64,000 bases of DNA, from assembly GCA_963730365.1 (NCBI GenBank), contig CAVSRM010000005.1, positions 186,001 through 250,000 on the forward strand. The letters run 5' to 3'. Below the pieces are notes generated by a model. That model did not search any database. It worked only from the letters and a program-made list of their open reading frames with translations, and was not told where the DNA came from. Source of the DNA: Fodinibacter sp963730365 (GTDB lineage: Bacteria; Actinomycetota; Actinomycetes; Actinomycetales; Dermatophilaceae). Positions 24,924 to 39,562 of the stretch are shown here, piece by piece; position 1 is the first letter of the stretch; each line of letters opens with the position of its first letter. Position numbers and translations under genes: made by a program.

Positions 24924-25355
24924 ATGCCCCCCAAGAAGAAGGTCTCCGGGTTCATCAACCTGCAGATCCAGGCCGGTGCGGCCACGCCCGCGCCGCCCGT
25001 CGGCCCGGCCCTCGGTCAGCACGGCGTCAACATCATGGAGTTCGTCAAGGCCTACAACGCGGCCACCGAACACCAGCGCGGAAGCATCATCCCCGTCGTC
25101 ATCACGGTCTACGAAGACCGCTCGTTCACCTTCATCACCAAGACGCCCCCGGCGTCCGAGCTGATCAAGAAGGCCGCGGGCGTGCAGAAGGGCTCCGGCG
25201 AGCCGCACAAGGTCAAGGCCGGCTCCCTCACCAAGGACCAGGTGCGCGAGATCGCCGAGGCGAAGATGCCCGACCTCAACGCCAACGACATCGACGCCGC
25301 GATGAAGATCATCGCCGGCACCGCCCGCCAGATGGGCATCACGACCGAGCTCTGA
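24924..25355 (+). CDS. rplK: 50S ribosomal protein L11
   Basis: 143 aa stalk-base protein that binds the GTPase-associated rRNA and is the partner site for thiopeptide antibiotics. The proline-rich N-terminal domain (QAGAATPAPPVGPALGQHGVNIMEF) and the C-terminal rRNA-binding half are complete. The ATG has AAGGAA eight bases upstream. nusG ends 89 bases before it, and two hairpins separate it from rplA. Confidence 0.97.
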   Translation: MPPKKKVSGFINLQIQAGAATPAPPVGPALGQHGVNIMEFVKAYNAATEHQRGSIIPVVITVYEDRSFTFITKTPPASELIKKAAGVQKGSGEPHKVKAGSLTKDQVREIAEAKMPDLNANDIDAAMKIIAGTARQMGITTEL

Positions 25356-25367
25356 GCCCGGTCCACA

Positions 25368-25386
25368 CGGCATACCGCGTATGCCG
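25368..25386 (+). promoter_or_regulatory. Hairpin in the rplK-rplA spacer, GGCATAC/GTATGCC type
   Basis: 8-bp perfect stem (25368-25375 with 25379-25386) and a three-base loop. It is followed directly by a second hairpin. It could be an attenuator or part of an L1 binding site. Confidence 0.55.
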
Positions 25387-25414
25387 GGTGGGGCACCACC
25401 ACCGGTGCCCCACC
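25387..25414 (+). promoter_or_regulatory. Second hairpin in the rplK-rplA spacer
   Basis: 11-bp perfect stem (25387-25397 with 25404-25414) and a six-base loop, 62 bases before the rplA start. No T-run follows, so read-through into rplA is expected. Confidence 0.55.
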
Positions 25415-25476
25415 AGTGGCAGGGCCGGCGCTGGCCCGAGGACCACGACTCCACACCGAAACACCAGGAGCAGCAG

Positions 25477-26193
25477 ATGAAGCGCAGCAAGGCCTACCGC
25501 GCCGCAGCGGAGAAGATCGACCCCGACACCACCTACTCGCCGCTCGAGGCGGTACGGATCGCCAAGCAGTCGGCATCCGCGAAGTACGACGAGACCGTCG
25601 AGGTCGCCTTCCGCCTCGGTGTCGACCCCCGCAAGGCCGACCAGATGGTCCGCGGCACCGTCAACCTCCCGCACGGCACCGGCAAGACCTCCCGGGTCCT
25701 CGTCTTCGCCAACGGTGACAAGGCCGAGGCCGCCAAGGCTGCCGGAGCGGACTTCGTCGGCTCCGACGACCTGCTCGAGAAGGTCTCCGGCGGCTGGCTC
25801 GACTTCGACGCGGTCGTCGCCACCCCCGACATGATGGGCAAGGTCGGCCGCCTGGGCAAGGTGCTCGGCCCGCGCGGGCTCATGCCCAACCCGAAGACCG
25901 GCACCGTCACGATGGACACCGCCAAGGCCGTCACTGACATCAAGGGCGGCAAGATCGAGTTCCGCACCGACAAGCACGCCAACCTCCACTTCATCATCGG
26001 CAAGGTGTCCTTCGACGAGAAGGCCCTCGTGGAGAACTACGCGAGCGCGCTCGACGAGGTGCTCCGTCTCAAGCCGGCCTCCTCCAAGGGTCGCTACATC
26101 ACGAAGGCCACCCTGGCCACCACGATGGGCCCCGGCATCCCGCTGGATGCCGGCAAGACCCGCAACCTCCTCGAGGACGGCGTCGACGCCTGA
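25477..26193 (+). CDS. rplA: 50S ribosomal protein L1
   Basis: 238 aa, normal length. It forms the mobile L1 stalk and, in many bacteria, represses its own operon by binding the mRNA leader. The conserved core VFANGDKAEAAKAAGADFVG and LGPRGLMPNPKTGTVT are intact. I use ATG 25477 (AGGAG upstream) rather than the in-frame ATG at 25381, since the added 32 residues would translate the hairpin region. A strong terminator follows. Confidence 0.96.
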   Translation: MKRSKAYRAAAEKIDPDTTYSPLEAVRIAKQSASAKYDETVEVAFRLGVDPRKADQMVRGTVNLPHGTGKTSRVLVFANGDKAEAAKAAGADFVGSDDLLEKVSGGWLDFDAVVATPDMMGKVGRLGKVLGPRGLMPNPKTGTVTMDTAKAVTDIKGGKIEFRTDKHANLHFIIGKVSFDEKALVENYASALDEVLRLKPASSKGRYITKATLATTMGPGIPLDAGKTRNLLEDGVDA

Positions 26194-26202
26194 TCGTCGC
26201 CT

Positions 26203-26242
26203 CACGAGAGCCCGCCACCCTTCGGGATGGCGGGCTCTCGTG
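26203..26242 (+). terminator. Terminator after rplA
   Basis: 15-bp perfect stem (26203-26217 with 26228-26242) and a ten-base loop, nine bases after the rplA stop. It is followed by CTTTCG. It ends the secE-nusG-rplKA transcript. Confidence 0.85.
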
Positions 26243-26259
26243 CTTTCGCGGCGGGGTGC

Positions 26260-26289
26260 CTGACGTGCAGGTCGGTGCACGGATAGGCT
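26260..26289 (+). promoter_or_regulatory. Putative promoter for the AI-2E family gene
   Basis: CTGACG (26260-26265), an 18-base spacer and TAGGCT (26284-26289). Transcription would start near 26296, leaving a leader of about 90 bases. Confidence 0.5.
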
Positions 26290-26345
26290 CCGGCGTGATG
26301 GGCCCGTAGGAGTCGGGACCGCATGGGTCTGGAAAGGGTGCACTG

Positions 26346-26390
26346 ATGCTCAACATCGAGCAGCGAGACGTCTCGGAGCAGCGACCGTGA
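26346..26390 (+). CDS. Possible 14-codon leader peptide overlapping the AI-2E gene start
   Basis: ATG at 26346 with GGAAAGG upstream encodes a 14-residue peptide, MLNIEQRDVSEQRP. Its TGA overlaps the GTG start of the next gene. It could couple translation, or it could be chance; the amino acid content shows no run typical of an attenuation peptide. Confidence 0.3.
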   Translation: MLNIEQRDVSEQRP

Positions 26391-27556
26391 GCGGGGATCA
26401 GCCGATCGAGGGCGCCGAGACCGGTCAGGTGGTCGAGCCCGACCCGACGACCCCGGACGAAGCTGCTCCGTCGCCGGACACCGATGCGACCGGCAAGGCG
26501 GGTGGCCTTCCCCGCGCCCTGCTCATCCTCCTGGGGCTGGGTGCGGCAACTCTCGTCGTCGCCGGGATGCAGGCCGCGGCGGGCATCATCGCCCCGACGA
26601 TGCTCGGCGTCATCCTCGTCGTGACCGTCGCTCCCGCGCGGGGGTGGATCATGCGGTGGGGAGCGCCCGCGTGGACCGCCGGCATCGCGACGATCCTCCT
26701 CGTCTACGCCATCCTCGCCGGGATGATCATCGCGATGGTCGTGTCCGGCGCCCAGCTGGCCAAGATCCTCCCGCAGTACTCGGACGAGTTCAACAAGCTC
26801 ATCGCGAGCGCGGGGGACTGGCTGTCCTCCCTCGGCGTCCAGCAGAGCCAGCTCGACGCTGTCAAATCCTCGCTCGACCCCTCGCAGCTCGTCGGGCTCC
26901 TCGCAGACGTGGCGAGCAGCGCCTTCAGCATCCTCTCGCTCGTCGCGTTCGTCGCGGTGCTCGTCGTGTTCATCGGCTTCGACTCCGGCAAGTTTCCCAG
27001 CCAGCTGAGCGCGGCCAACGAAGAGCGCCCGGCCGTCATCGGTGCGTTGGTCCACTTCGCGACGAGCACGCGTACCTACATGTCCGTGTCGGCGGTCTTC
27101 GGACTCATCGTCGCCGTCATCGACACGATCGCCCTCTACCTCCTCGGCGTCCCCGGCGCGGTGACCTGGGGGGTGCTGGCCTTCGTCACGAACTTCATCC
27201 CCAACATCGGCTTCGTCATCGGGGTCATCCCGCCGGCCATCCTCGGCCTGCTCGAGGGCGGGCCCAGCCTGATGATCTGGGTCATCGTCGTGTACTCGGT
27301 GATCAACTTCGTCATCCAGTCGATCATCCAGCCCAAGTTCCAGGGCGACGCGCTGGGACTGTCGACCACCCTCACGTTCCTCTCCCTCGTCTTCTGGGCC
27401 TGGGTGCTCGGACCGATCGGCGCGATCCTCGCCCTGCCGATGACCATCCTCGCCAAGGCACTTCTCGTCGACGCCGACCCGCGGAGCAGGTGGCTGAGTC
27501 CCATGCTGTCCGGGGCGACGCTCGTCGACGCCCCACGGGTGGCGAAGACCGAGTGA
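26387..27556 (+). CDS. AI-2E/PerM family transporter-like membrane protein
   Basis: 389 aa polytopic protein of the TqsA/PerM (UPF0118) family, with about eight membrane segments. An acidic soluble N-terminus (1-40) precedes paired helices (45-85 and 98-120), a long loop (125-185), then the conserved C-terminal half with TNFIPNIGFVIGVIPP and QPKFQGDALGLSTTLTF. Members have been linked to autoinducer-2 export, Na+/H+ exchange or permease roles, so substrate is open. The GTG start overlaps the stop of a possible leader peptide. It lies between rplA and rplJ, and is followed 33 bases later by a HdeD-like gene. Confidence 0.85.
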   Translation: MSGDQPIEGAETGQVVEPDPTTPDEAAPSPDTDATGKAGGLPRALLILLGLGAATLVVAGMQAAAGIIAPTMLGVILVVTVAPARGWIMRWGAPAWTAGIATILLVYAILAGMIIAMVVSGAQLAKILPQYSDEFNKLIASAGDWLSSLGVQQSQLDAVKSSLDPSQLVGLLADVASSAFSILSLVAFVAVLVVFIGFDSGKFPSQLSAANEERPAVIGALVHFATSTRTYMSVSAVFGLIVAVIDTIALYLLGVPGAVTWGVLAFVTNFIPNIGFVIGVIPPAILGLLEGGPSLMIWVIVVYSVINFVIQSIIQPKFQGDALGLSTTLTFLSLVFWAWVLGPIGAILALPMTILAKALLVDADPRSRWLSPMLSGATLVDAPRVAKTE

Positions 27557-27589
27557 CCCGCCCGACCCACACACCTCTGGAGGTTGCCC

Positions 27590-28159
27590 GTGCCCACTGA
27601 TCTCTCCGACGTCGTCACCTGGTCCTGGAAGGTGCTCGTCACCCAAGGCGTCATCGCCGTGATCCTCGGCATCGTCGCCCTCGTCTGGCCGAACATCACG
27701 ATCCTCGCCCTCGTGGTGATCTGGGGTGTCTGGGCCCTCGTCGACGGCATCGCGATGGGTGCGGCGGCCTTCCGGCCCGGCCCCACCGGTCAGCGCATCC
27801 TCTTCGGGATCATGGCCTTGATCGGCATCGCCGCGGCCTTCTTCGCGTTCTTCCGCCCGGGACTCACCGCGGCGGCGCTGACCTGGGTCCTCGGGATCTG
27901 GCTCATCGTCCGCGGCCTGTTCGAGCTCTTCGGGGCGTTCTCCTCGACGCGGTCCGCCCCACGCTGGCTTCTCGTCCTCGGCGCCCTCCTCGACCTGCTG
28001 CTCGGTATCCTCTTCGTCGCGAACCCGGGCACCTCGGTCGTCGCGATCATCTGGCTGATCGGCATCGTCGCCATCGCCTGGGGCATCGTGTTCATCGTGC
28101 TGGGCCTGATCGTCCGCAGCCGGTCCACGGAGATCGAGACGGCGCTGAGCCCGACCTGA
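27590..28159 (+). CDS. HdeD family (DUF308) membrane protein
   Basis: 189 aa with about six hydrophobic helices arranged as three repeats, typical of HdeD/DUF308: WSWKVLVTQGVIAVILGIVALVWP, then ALVVIWGVWALVDGI and GLTAAALTWVLGIWLIVRGLFEL. E. coli HdeD is tied to acid resistance; most actinobacterial members are uncharacterised. GTG at 27590 has GGAGG six bases upstream; a TTG at 27584 abuts that site and is unlikely. It is probably co-transcribed with the AI-2E family gene 33 bases upstream. Confidence 0.83.
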   Translation: MPTDLSDVVTWSWKVLVTQGVIAVILGIVALVWPNITILALVVIWGVWALVDGIAMGAAAFRPGPTGQRILFGIMALIGIAAAFFAFFRPGLTAAALTWVLGIWLIVRGLFELFGAFSSTRSAPRWLLVLGALLDLLLGILFVANPGTSVVAIIWLIGIVAIAWGIVFIVLGLIVRSRSTEIETALSPT

Positions 28160-28171
28160 CCGAGCGGCGAT

Positions 28172-28200
28172 TTGGGCGGGGGCCTGCCCTCCCGTACTCT
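28172..28200 (+). promoter_or_regulatory. Putative rplJ promoter
   Basis: TTGGGC (28172-28177), a 17-base spacer and TACTCT (28195-28200). The leader to rplJ would be about 200 bases, which fits an autoregulated L10 leader. Confidence 0.5.
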
Positions 28201-28291
28201 GGGCATGACCGAAGACCGCCGGTTGTCGCGTGCACCCGCACGAGATCGAAGGCTCCGCACCCGCGGGCGACCAGCGCAGGACATGACCCGT

Positions 28292-28359
28292 CACGGTATG
28301 CCGTGGAGTTCGCTCCGCCGGATGCCCCGTGATGAGCCCCGTGCCCTGTGCCGGGGCTC
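28292..28359 (+). promoter_or_regulatory. Structured rplJ leader, probable L10(L12) control region
   Basis: Two hairpins lie in the rplJ leader: a short one with CACGG/CCGTG arms around TATG (28292-28305), and an 8-bp stem (28334-28341 with 28352-28359). In many bacteria L10-L12 binds this leader to repress translation. The position fits, but the known L10 kink-turn could not be checked by eye. Confidence 0.45.
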
Positions 28360-28409
28360 GTTCCGTGTCCGGGCCCTTCCCGACGGTCTACACGACGGAA
28401 GGAGGCCCC

Positions 28410-29027
28410 ATGTCACGTGCCGACAAGGCCACGGCCATCGCCGAGCTCTCGGAGAAGCTCCGCAGCAGCAACGCCGCCGTCCTCACGGAGTACCGCGGGC
28501 TCTCGGTGAAGCAGATCACCGACCTGCGCAACTCCCTGCGTGGCAACGCGACCTACGCCGTGGTCAAGAACACGCTGACCGAGCTCGCTGCCAAGGACGC
28601 CGGGGTGACCGCGTTCGACGGTCAGCTCGTCGGCCCGTCCGCCATCGCCTTCGTCGAGGGCGACCCGGTGGAGGCGGCCAAGGGTCTTCGTGACTTCGCC
28701 AAGGCAAACCCACTCCTGGTGATCAAGGGCGGCGTCCTCGACGGCAAGACCCTGAGCGCCGAGGAGATCACCAAGCTCGCGGACCTCGAGTCCCGCGAGG
28801 TGCTGCTCGCCAAGCTGGCAGGCGCCATGAACGCCTCGCTCAGCCAGGCGGTTCGCCTCTTCGCCGCCCCGCTCTCGCAGGCCGCTCGCACGGTCGACGC
28901 GCTGCGGGCCAAGGTCGAGGCCGAAGGACCGGTCTCCGGTGCCGCTGACGCGGCAGACGAGGCACCCGCCGAGGCCGCACCCGCGGCCGAGGCCACCGAC
29001 GTCGCCGAGGGTGGCGACGCGGAGTGA
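28410..29027 (+). CDS. rplJ: 50S ribosomal protein L10
   Basis: 205 aa; it anchors the L12 dimers to the ribosomal stalk. The N-terminal rRNA-binding part (SRADKATAIAELSEKLRSS, then LTEYRGLSVKQITDLR) is normal. The C-terminus is an Ala/Glu-rich tail longer than in E. coli. The ATG at 28410 has GGAGG five bases upstream; an in-frame ATG at 28329 would translate the leader hairpin and was rejected. rplL follows after 84 bases. Confidence 0.95.
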   Translation: MSRADKATAIAELSEKLRSSNAAVLTEYRGLSVKQITDLRNSLRGNATYAVVKNTLTELAAKDAGVTAFDGQLVGPSAIAFVEGDPVEAAKGLRDFAKANPLLVIKGGVLDGKTLSAEEITKLADLESREVLLAKLAGAMNASLSQAVRLFAAPLSQAARTVDALRAKVEAEGPVSGAADAADEAPAEAAPAAEATDVAEGGDAE

Positions 29028-29111
29028 CTGCTCGCCCGGGCAACCGGGTGCGGTGACTCCACCAACGAAACGCCACTCACGGCATACAGCAGGAAAGAAA
29101 GGACGCCAGAC

Positions 29112-29501
29112 ATGGCCAAGCTCAGCACCGACGAGCTCCTTGACGCCTTCAAGGAGATGACCCTGATCGAGCTCTCCGAGTTCGTCAAGCAGTTCGAGGA
29201 CACCTTCGGGGTCACCGCTGCCGCCCCCGTCGCGGTTGCCGCGGCGGGCGCCCCCGCCGCCGGTGACGGCGACGCCGCCCCGGAGGAGCAGGACGAGTTC
29301 GACGTCGTCCTCACCGCGGCCGGCGACAAGAAGATCGCCGTCATCAAGGAGGTCCGCGCGCTGACCTCCCTCGGCCTCAAGGAGGCCAAGGACCTCGTCG
29401 ACGGCGCCCCCAAGGCCGTCCTCGAGAAGGTCGACAAGGCCGCGGCCGACAAGGCCAAGGACCAGCTCGAGGCGGCTGGCGCCTCCGTCGAGCTCAAGTG
29501 A
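29112..29501 (+). CDS. rplL: 50S ribosomal protein L7/L12
   Basis: 129 aa acidic stalk protein that recruits translational GTPases. The N-terminal dimerisation helix, the flexible Ala/Gly-rich hinge (AAPVAVAAAGAPAAGDGD) and the C-terminal factor-binding domain (DKKIAVIKEVRALTSLGLKE) are all present. AGGAAAG precedes the ATG. A hairpin terminator follows, so rpoBC relies largely on its own promoters. Confidence 0.97.
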   Translation: MAKLSTDELLDAFKEMTLIELSEFVKQFEDTFGVTAAAPVAVAAAGAPAAGDGDAAPEEQDEFDVVLTAAGDKKIAVIKEVRALTSLGLKEAKDLVDGAPKAVLEKVDKAAADKAKDQLEAAGASVELK

Positions 29502-29535
29502 GCCCGTCCCCGCAAGGGGACTGACGCACCGCACC

Positions 29536-29573
29536 AGGGGCGGGTCCGGACCGACAGGTCCGGGCCCGCCCCT
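29536..29573 (+). terminator. Terminator after rplL
   Basis: 15-base arms (29536-29550 and 29559-29573) pair with one G-T wobble around an eight-base loop, 34 bases after the rplL stop. Confidence 0.8.
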
Positions 29574-29706
29574 TGCGGTGTCCGGGCAGGTCAGCGGGTC
29601 GCACGGCAGGGCGAGGAGCCGCGCACGGTCGCGGCCGCGGGGGGCGCCAGGCGTGCCGGGTCGTGGGCGGGCCGGCGCCGGAGACGCGCCGTGAACCCCT
29701 CAGCCC

Positions 29707-29735
29707 TTGACGCGGGGGAGTCGTGCAGACATCCT
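29707..29735 (+). promoter_or_regulatory. Putative distal rpoB promoter
   Basis: Near-consensus -35 TTGACG (29707-29712), a 17-base spacer and CATCCT (29730-29735). The -10 lacks the first T. Confidence 0.45.
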
Positions 29736-29793
29736 GTCTGCGTCACCCGGTCCGCCGGGAGGTCGGTGCCCGGGGCCGAGAGGCTTGACCGGG

Positions 29794-29823
29794 TTGGACG
29801 GCCCTGCCTTCATCGGGTATGCT
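29794..29823 (+). promoter_or_regulatory. Putative proximal rpoB promoter
   Basis: TTGGAC (29794-29799), an 18-base spacer and TATGCT (29818-29823). Both hexamers are good actinobacterial sigma-70-type elements. Confidence 0.6.
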
Positions 29824-29986
29824 ATCTCTTTGCGCTGCCCCCTACCCCCTCGCTCACCGATGAGTCGTCGTGTCGCCATGCCCCCGGCTCTCCCGGGAGG
29901 AAGTCGTGGCCCGACGGCCGTGGTGAGTCTGACGGTCGGGTGCAGCCATCCAAGAAGTCTGAACAGGCCCGTGGAAGGAACCCTCC

Positions 29987-33475
<3,489 letters not shown>

Positions 33476-33483
33476 CAGGTGAT

Positions 33484-33517
33484 GGACCCGGTATGCCGTC
33501 CGCGGCATCCCGGGTCC
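33484..33517 (+). promoter_or_regulatory. Stem-loop in the rpoB-rpoC spacer
   Basis: 15-base arms (33484-33498 and 33503-33517) with one mismatch and loop TCCG, eight bases after the rpoB stop. The arm contains GGTATGCCG. It could act as an attenuator or as a 3' RNA-processing or stabilising hairpin. Confidence 0.55.
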
Positions 33518-33583
33518 GCCACCCGGTTCGACTGATCACCTGAACAGACCACAGTTTTCGTAGTTAACGAGAGAAGGAACCAC

Positions 33584-37474
<3,891 letters not shown>

Positions 37475-37491
37475 GGTCCAGCACCGTCGCA

Positions 37492-37540
37492 CGACGGGCG
37501 GGTGTGCAGGTGGGAGACCACTGGGCACACCCGCCCGTCG
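37492..37540 (+). terminator. Terminator after rpoC
   Basis: Perfect 16-bp stem (37492-37507 with 37525-37540) and a 17-base loop, 17 bases after the rpoC stop. Confidence 0.85.
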
Positions 37541-37633
37541 GCGTTGACCTCCCGGCCGGCGTGGTCGGGTCCGCAGCACCCGGCGCCGGATCCCGTCCAC
37601 CCCCTGACTCCGCCCCCCTGAGAGGATGCCGTC

Positions 37634-38167
37634 ATGGACCCCTCGCTCGTCATCCGTCGTGAGCGTCCCGCGGACCGCGAGGCGACGCGGACGCTGCACG
37701 ACCAGGCCTTCGGCGCGCCCGAGGGCGGTGAGCACGCCGCCGAGACGGTCCTGCTCGACGGGCTCCGCGCCGACGGCGACGTCATCGACGAGCTCACCTT
37801 CGTCGCCGAGCTCGGCGGCGACGTCGTCGGACACGTGGTGTGCAGCCGCGCGAGCATGGGGGAGGGGCCCTCGGTCGGGCTAGGCCCCATTGCGGTGTCC
37901 CCGGACCGGCAGGGGGAGGGCATCGGGTCCGCCCTGGTCGCCGCGGTGCTCGTCACGGCCGACCAGCTCGCCGAGCCATCGATCGTGCTGCTCGGGGATC
38001 CCGGGTGGTACGCGCACTTCGGCTTCGAGGCCGCTGCTGCCCACGGCGTGGGGTCCCCGGGCCCGTGGGAGGACCGCTACTTCCAGGTCAAGCGCCTCCA
38101 GGCGTGGCGCCCCGAGCTGGCCGGCGCCTTCCGCTACGCCCCGGCATTCGCGCGGCTCCCCGCCTGA
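37634..38167 (+). CDS. GNAT-family N-acetyltransferase (YhbS-like)
   Basis: 177 aa. It shows the acetyl-CoA binding pyrophosphate loop in VSPDRQGEGIGSALV (residues 93-107) after a strand GLGPIAV, and a later VLLGDPGWYAHFGFEAA typical of the YhbS-like GNAT group. It would transfer an acetyl group from acetyl-CoA to an unknown small molecule or protein. No partner gene is visible: rpoC ends 159 bases before it, beyond a terminator, and rpsL has its own promoter. GAGGAT lies six bases before the ATG and may be a -10 of a leaderless mRNA, though weaker than the others. Confidence 0.85.
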   Translation: MDPSLVIRRERPADREATRTLHDQAFGAPEGGEHAAETVLLDGLRADGDVIDELTFVAELGGDVVGHVVCSRASMGEGPSVGLGPIAVSPDRQGEGIGSALVAAVLVTADQLAEPSIVLLGDPGWYAHFGFEAAAAHGVGSPGPWEDRYFQVKRLQAWRPELAGAFRYAPAFARLPA

Positions 38168-38182
38168 CCCCCGGCGCACGAT

Positions 38183-38310
38183 CCTCTGTTAGCAGAGGTC
38201 CGTGCGCCAACCACAGGTTCCTGCATGTGGTTCCTCCACCAACCTCTGCTAGCAGAGGTTCGTGCGCCAAGCGCAGGTTCCTGCATGTGGTTCCTCCACC
38301 AACCTCTGCT
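38183..38310. repeat. Two 60-bp tandem repeats with a 16-bp palindrome
   Basis: Units 38183-38242 and 38243-38302 match at 56 of 60 positions; a third copy breaks off after CCTCTGCT (38303-38310). Each begins with CCTCTG(T/C)TAGCAGAGG; the second is a perfect 16-bp palindrome. The end of each unit carries GGTTCCTGCATGTGGTTCC. It lies right after the GNAT stop and before the rpsL promoter, and encodes nothing. Confidence 0.85.
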
Positions 38311-38331
38311 GAGTGGCCCCCGAGCATCGAT

Positions 38332-38360
38332 TTGGACCGGCCACCGCATACCGGTAATCT
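38332..38360 (+). promoter_or_regulatory. rpsL (str operon) promoter
   Basis: TTGGAC (38332-38337), a 17-base spacer and TAATCT (38355-38360). This is the best promoter match in the window. It leaves a structured leader of about 235 bases before rpsL. Confidence 0.68.
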
Positions 38361-38602
38361 TGGACATCGTGTCTGGCTAGGTCCAGACCCTGGAGCCTGG
38401 CTCCCCGCCGTGAGGTGGGGAGCGAGAGCCTCGCCCACCTCTTGCCGGGCGCCCCACACCACCCTTGAGACGGGGTCAGCCGTGGGGAGTGCAGGGAAGG
38501 GAACCCGGTGCGACACACCCGAACGCGGGGGTCGCACCGGACCACACCAAGGAGCCACGGCGCTGTTGCCGGGGCATCGACCAGACAAGAAAAGGATCCA
38601 GG
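38361..38602 (+). promoter_or_regulatory. Structured leader of the rpsL operon
   Basis: 242 bases without a coding sequence. A 10-bp perfect stem (38505-38514 with 38531-38540) encloses much of a 25-base motif at 38510-38534. That motif recurs, 23 of 25 identical, in the rpsJ leader at 43925-43949, 60-70 bases before the gene in both cases. This suggests a shared control of the str and S10 operons. Confidence 0.6.
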
Positions 38603-38977
38603 TTGCCTACCATCAACCAGCTGGTGCGCAAGGGCCGTCAGGACAAGACGTCCAAGGCCAAGACGCCGGCCCTCAAGGGCTCGCCGCAGCGCCGAGGCGT
38701 CTGCACGCGCGTGTACACCACCACCCCGAAGAAGCCGAACTCTGCCCTCCGCAAGGTCGCCCGCGTGCGCCTCACGAGCGGCATCGAGGTCACCGCCTAC
38801 ATCCCGGGCGTGGGTCACAACCTCCAGGAGCACTCCATGGTGCTCGTCCGCGGTGGCCGGGTGAAGGACCTCCCCGGCGTCCGCTACAAGATCATCCGCG
38901 GCGCCCTCGACACCCAGGGCGTCAAGAACCGTCAGCAGGCCCGCAGCCGCTACGGCGCGAAGAAGGGTAAGGCCTGA
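38603..38977 (+). CDS. rpsL: 30S ribosomal protein S12
   Basis: 124 aa decoding-site protein. The start is TTG 38603, with AAAGGAT upstream, giving the invariant PTINQLVRKGR; upstream in-frame starts translate the leader. K43 (TTPKKPNSALRK) and K88 (GRVKDLPGVRY) are both lysine, the streptomycin-sensitive state. The stop overlaps the rpsG start by one base. Confidence 0.97.
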   Translation: MPTINQLVRKGRQDKTSKAKTPALKGSPQRRGVCTRVYTTTPKKPNSALRKVARVRLTSGIEVTAYIPGVGHNLQEHSMVLVRGGRVKDLPGVRYKIIRGALDTQGVKNRQQARSRYGAKKGKA

Positions 38978-39447
38978 TGCCACGCAAGGGACCCGCACCG
39001 AAGCGGCCGCTCCACGTCGACCCGGTCTACCAGTCGCCCCTGGTGACCTCGCTCGTCAACAAGATCCTCCTCGACGGAAAGAAGTCGATCGCGGAGACCA
39101 TCGTCTACGGCGCCCTCGAGGGCTGCCGCGAGAAGACCGGCACCGACCCGGTCGCGACGCTCAAGCGTGCGCTCGACAACATCAAGCCGACCCTCGAGGT
39201 CAAGTCCCGCCGCGTCGGTGGCGCGACCTACCAGGTGCCGATCGAGGTCAAGCCCAACCGGGCCACGACCCTGTCCCTGCGCTGGCTCGTAGGCTACTCG
39301 CGTCAGCGCCGTGAGAAGACGATGACCGAGCGCCTCATGAACGAGATCCTCGACGCCTCCAACGGGCTCGGCGCCGCGGTCAAGCGCCGCGAGGACACCC
39401 ACAAGATGGCCGAGTCGAACAAGGCCTTCGCCCACTACCGCTGGTGA
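38977..39447 (+). CDS. rpsG: 30S ribosomal protein S7
   Basis: 156 aa, the usual length. It is a primary 16S rRNA binder that nucleates the head domain and, in E. coli, represses the str operon. The core LVNKILLDGKKSIAETIVYGA and the C-terminal KRREDTHKMAESNKAFAHYRW are intact. Its ATG overlaps the rpsL stop, so the two are coupled. A 19-bp hairpin separates it from fusA. Confidence 0.97.
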   Translation: MPRKGPAPKRPLHVDPVYQSPLVTSLVNKILLDGKKSIAETIVYGALEGCREKTGTDPVATLKRALDNIKPTLEVKSRRVGGATYQVPIEVKPNRATTLSLRWLVGYSRQRREKTMTERLMNEILDASNGLGAAVKRREDTHKMAESNKAFAHYRW

Positions 39448-39453
39448 CCCACC

Positions 39454-39499
39454 CCTCCGGTATGCCGGACGCGCACCCATGCGTCCGGCATACCGGAGG
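39454..39499 (+). promoter_or_regulatory. 19-bp stem-loop between rpsG and fusA
   Basis: Perfect arms (39454-39472 and 39481-39499), an eight-base loop, both arms containing GGTATGCC/GGCATACC. It starts 7 bases after the rpsG stop. It has the look of a terminator but lies inside the operon, so partial termination or RNA processing is likely. Confidence 0.65.
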
Positions 39500-39562
39500 A
39501 CCCGGTGGCGTTGACCCACGCACCGAACCCCGCACACAACGCGACGAGACGAGAACACGAAC

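Larger units (their letters stand above)
29574..29986 (+). other. 413-base rpoB upstream region
   Basis: No coding sequence can be supported. It holds two putative promoters (listed separately) and a 7-bp hairpin at 29724-29740. The leader from the second promoter to rpoB is about 160 bases and shows no further structure that I can name. Confidence 0.6.

Noticed and set aside
38183..38310. CRISPR array
   Set aside because: Only two full units lie head to tail with no variable spacers, and there are no cas genes in the window.
37840..38970. Long frame running from the GNAT gene through the 60-bp repeats and rpsL
   Set aside because: It reads GNAT and rpsL out of frame and translates the repeats into duplicated peptides; no start or domain supports it.
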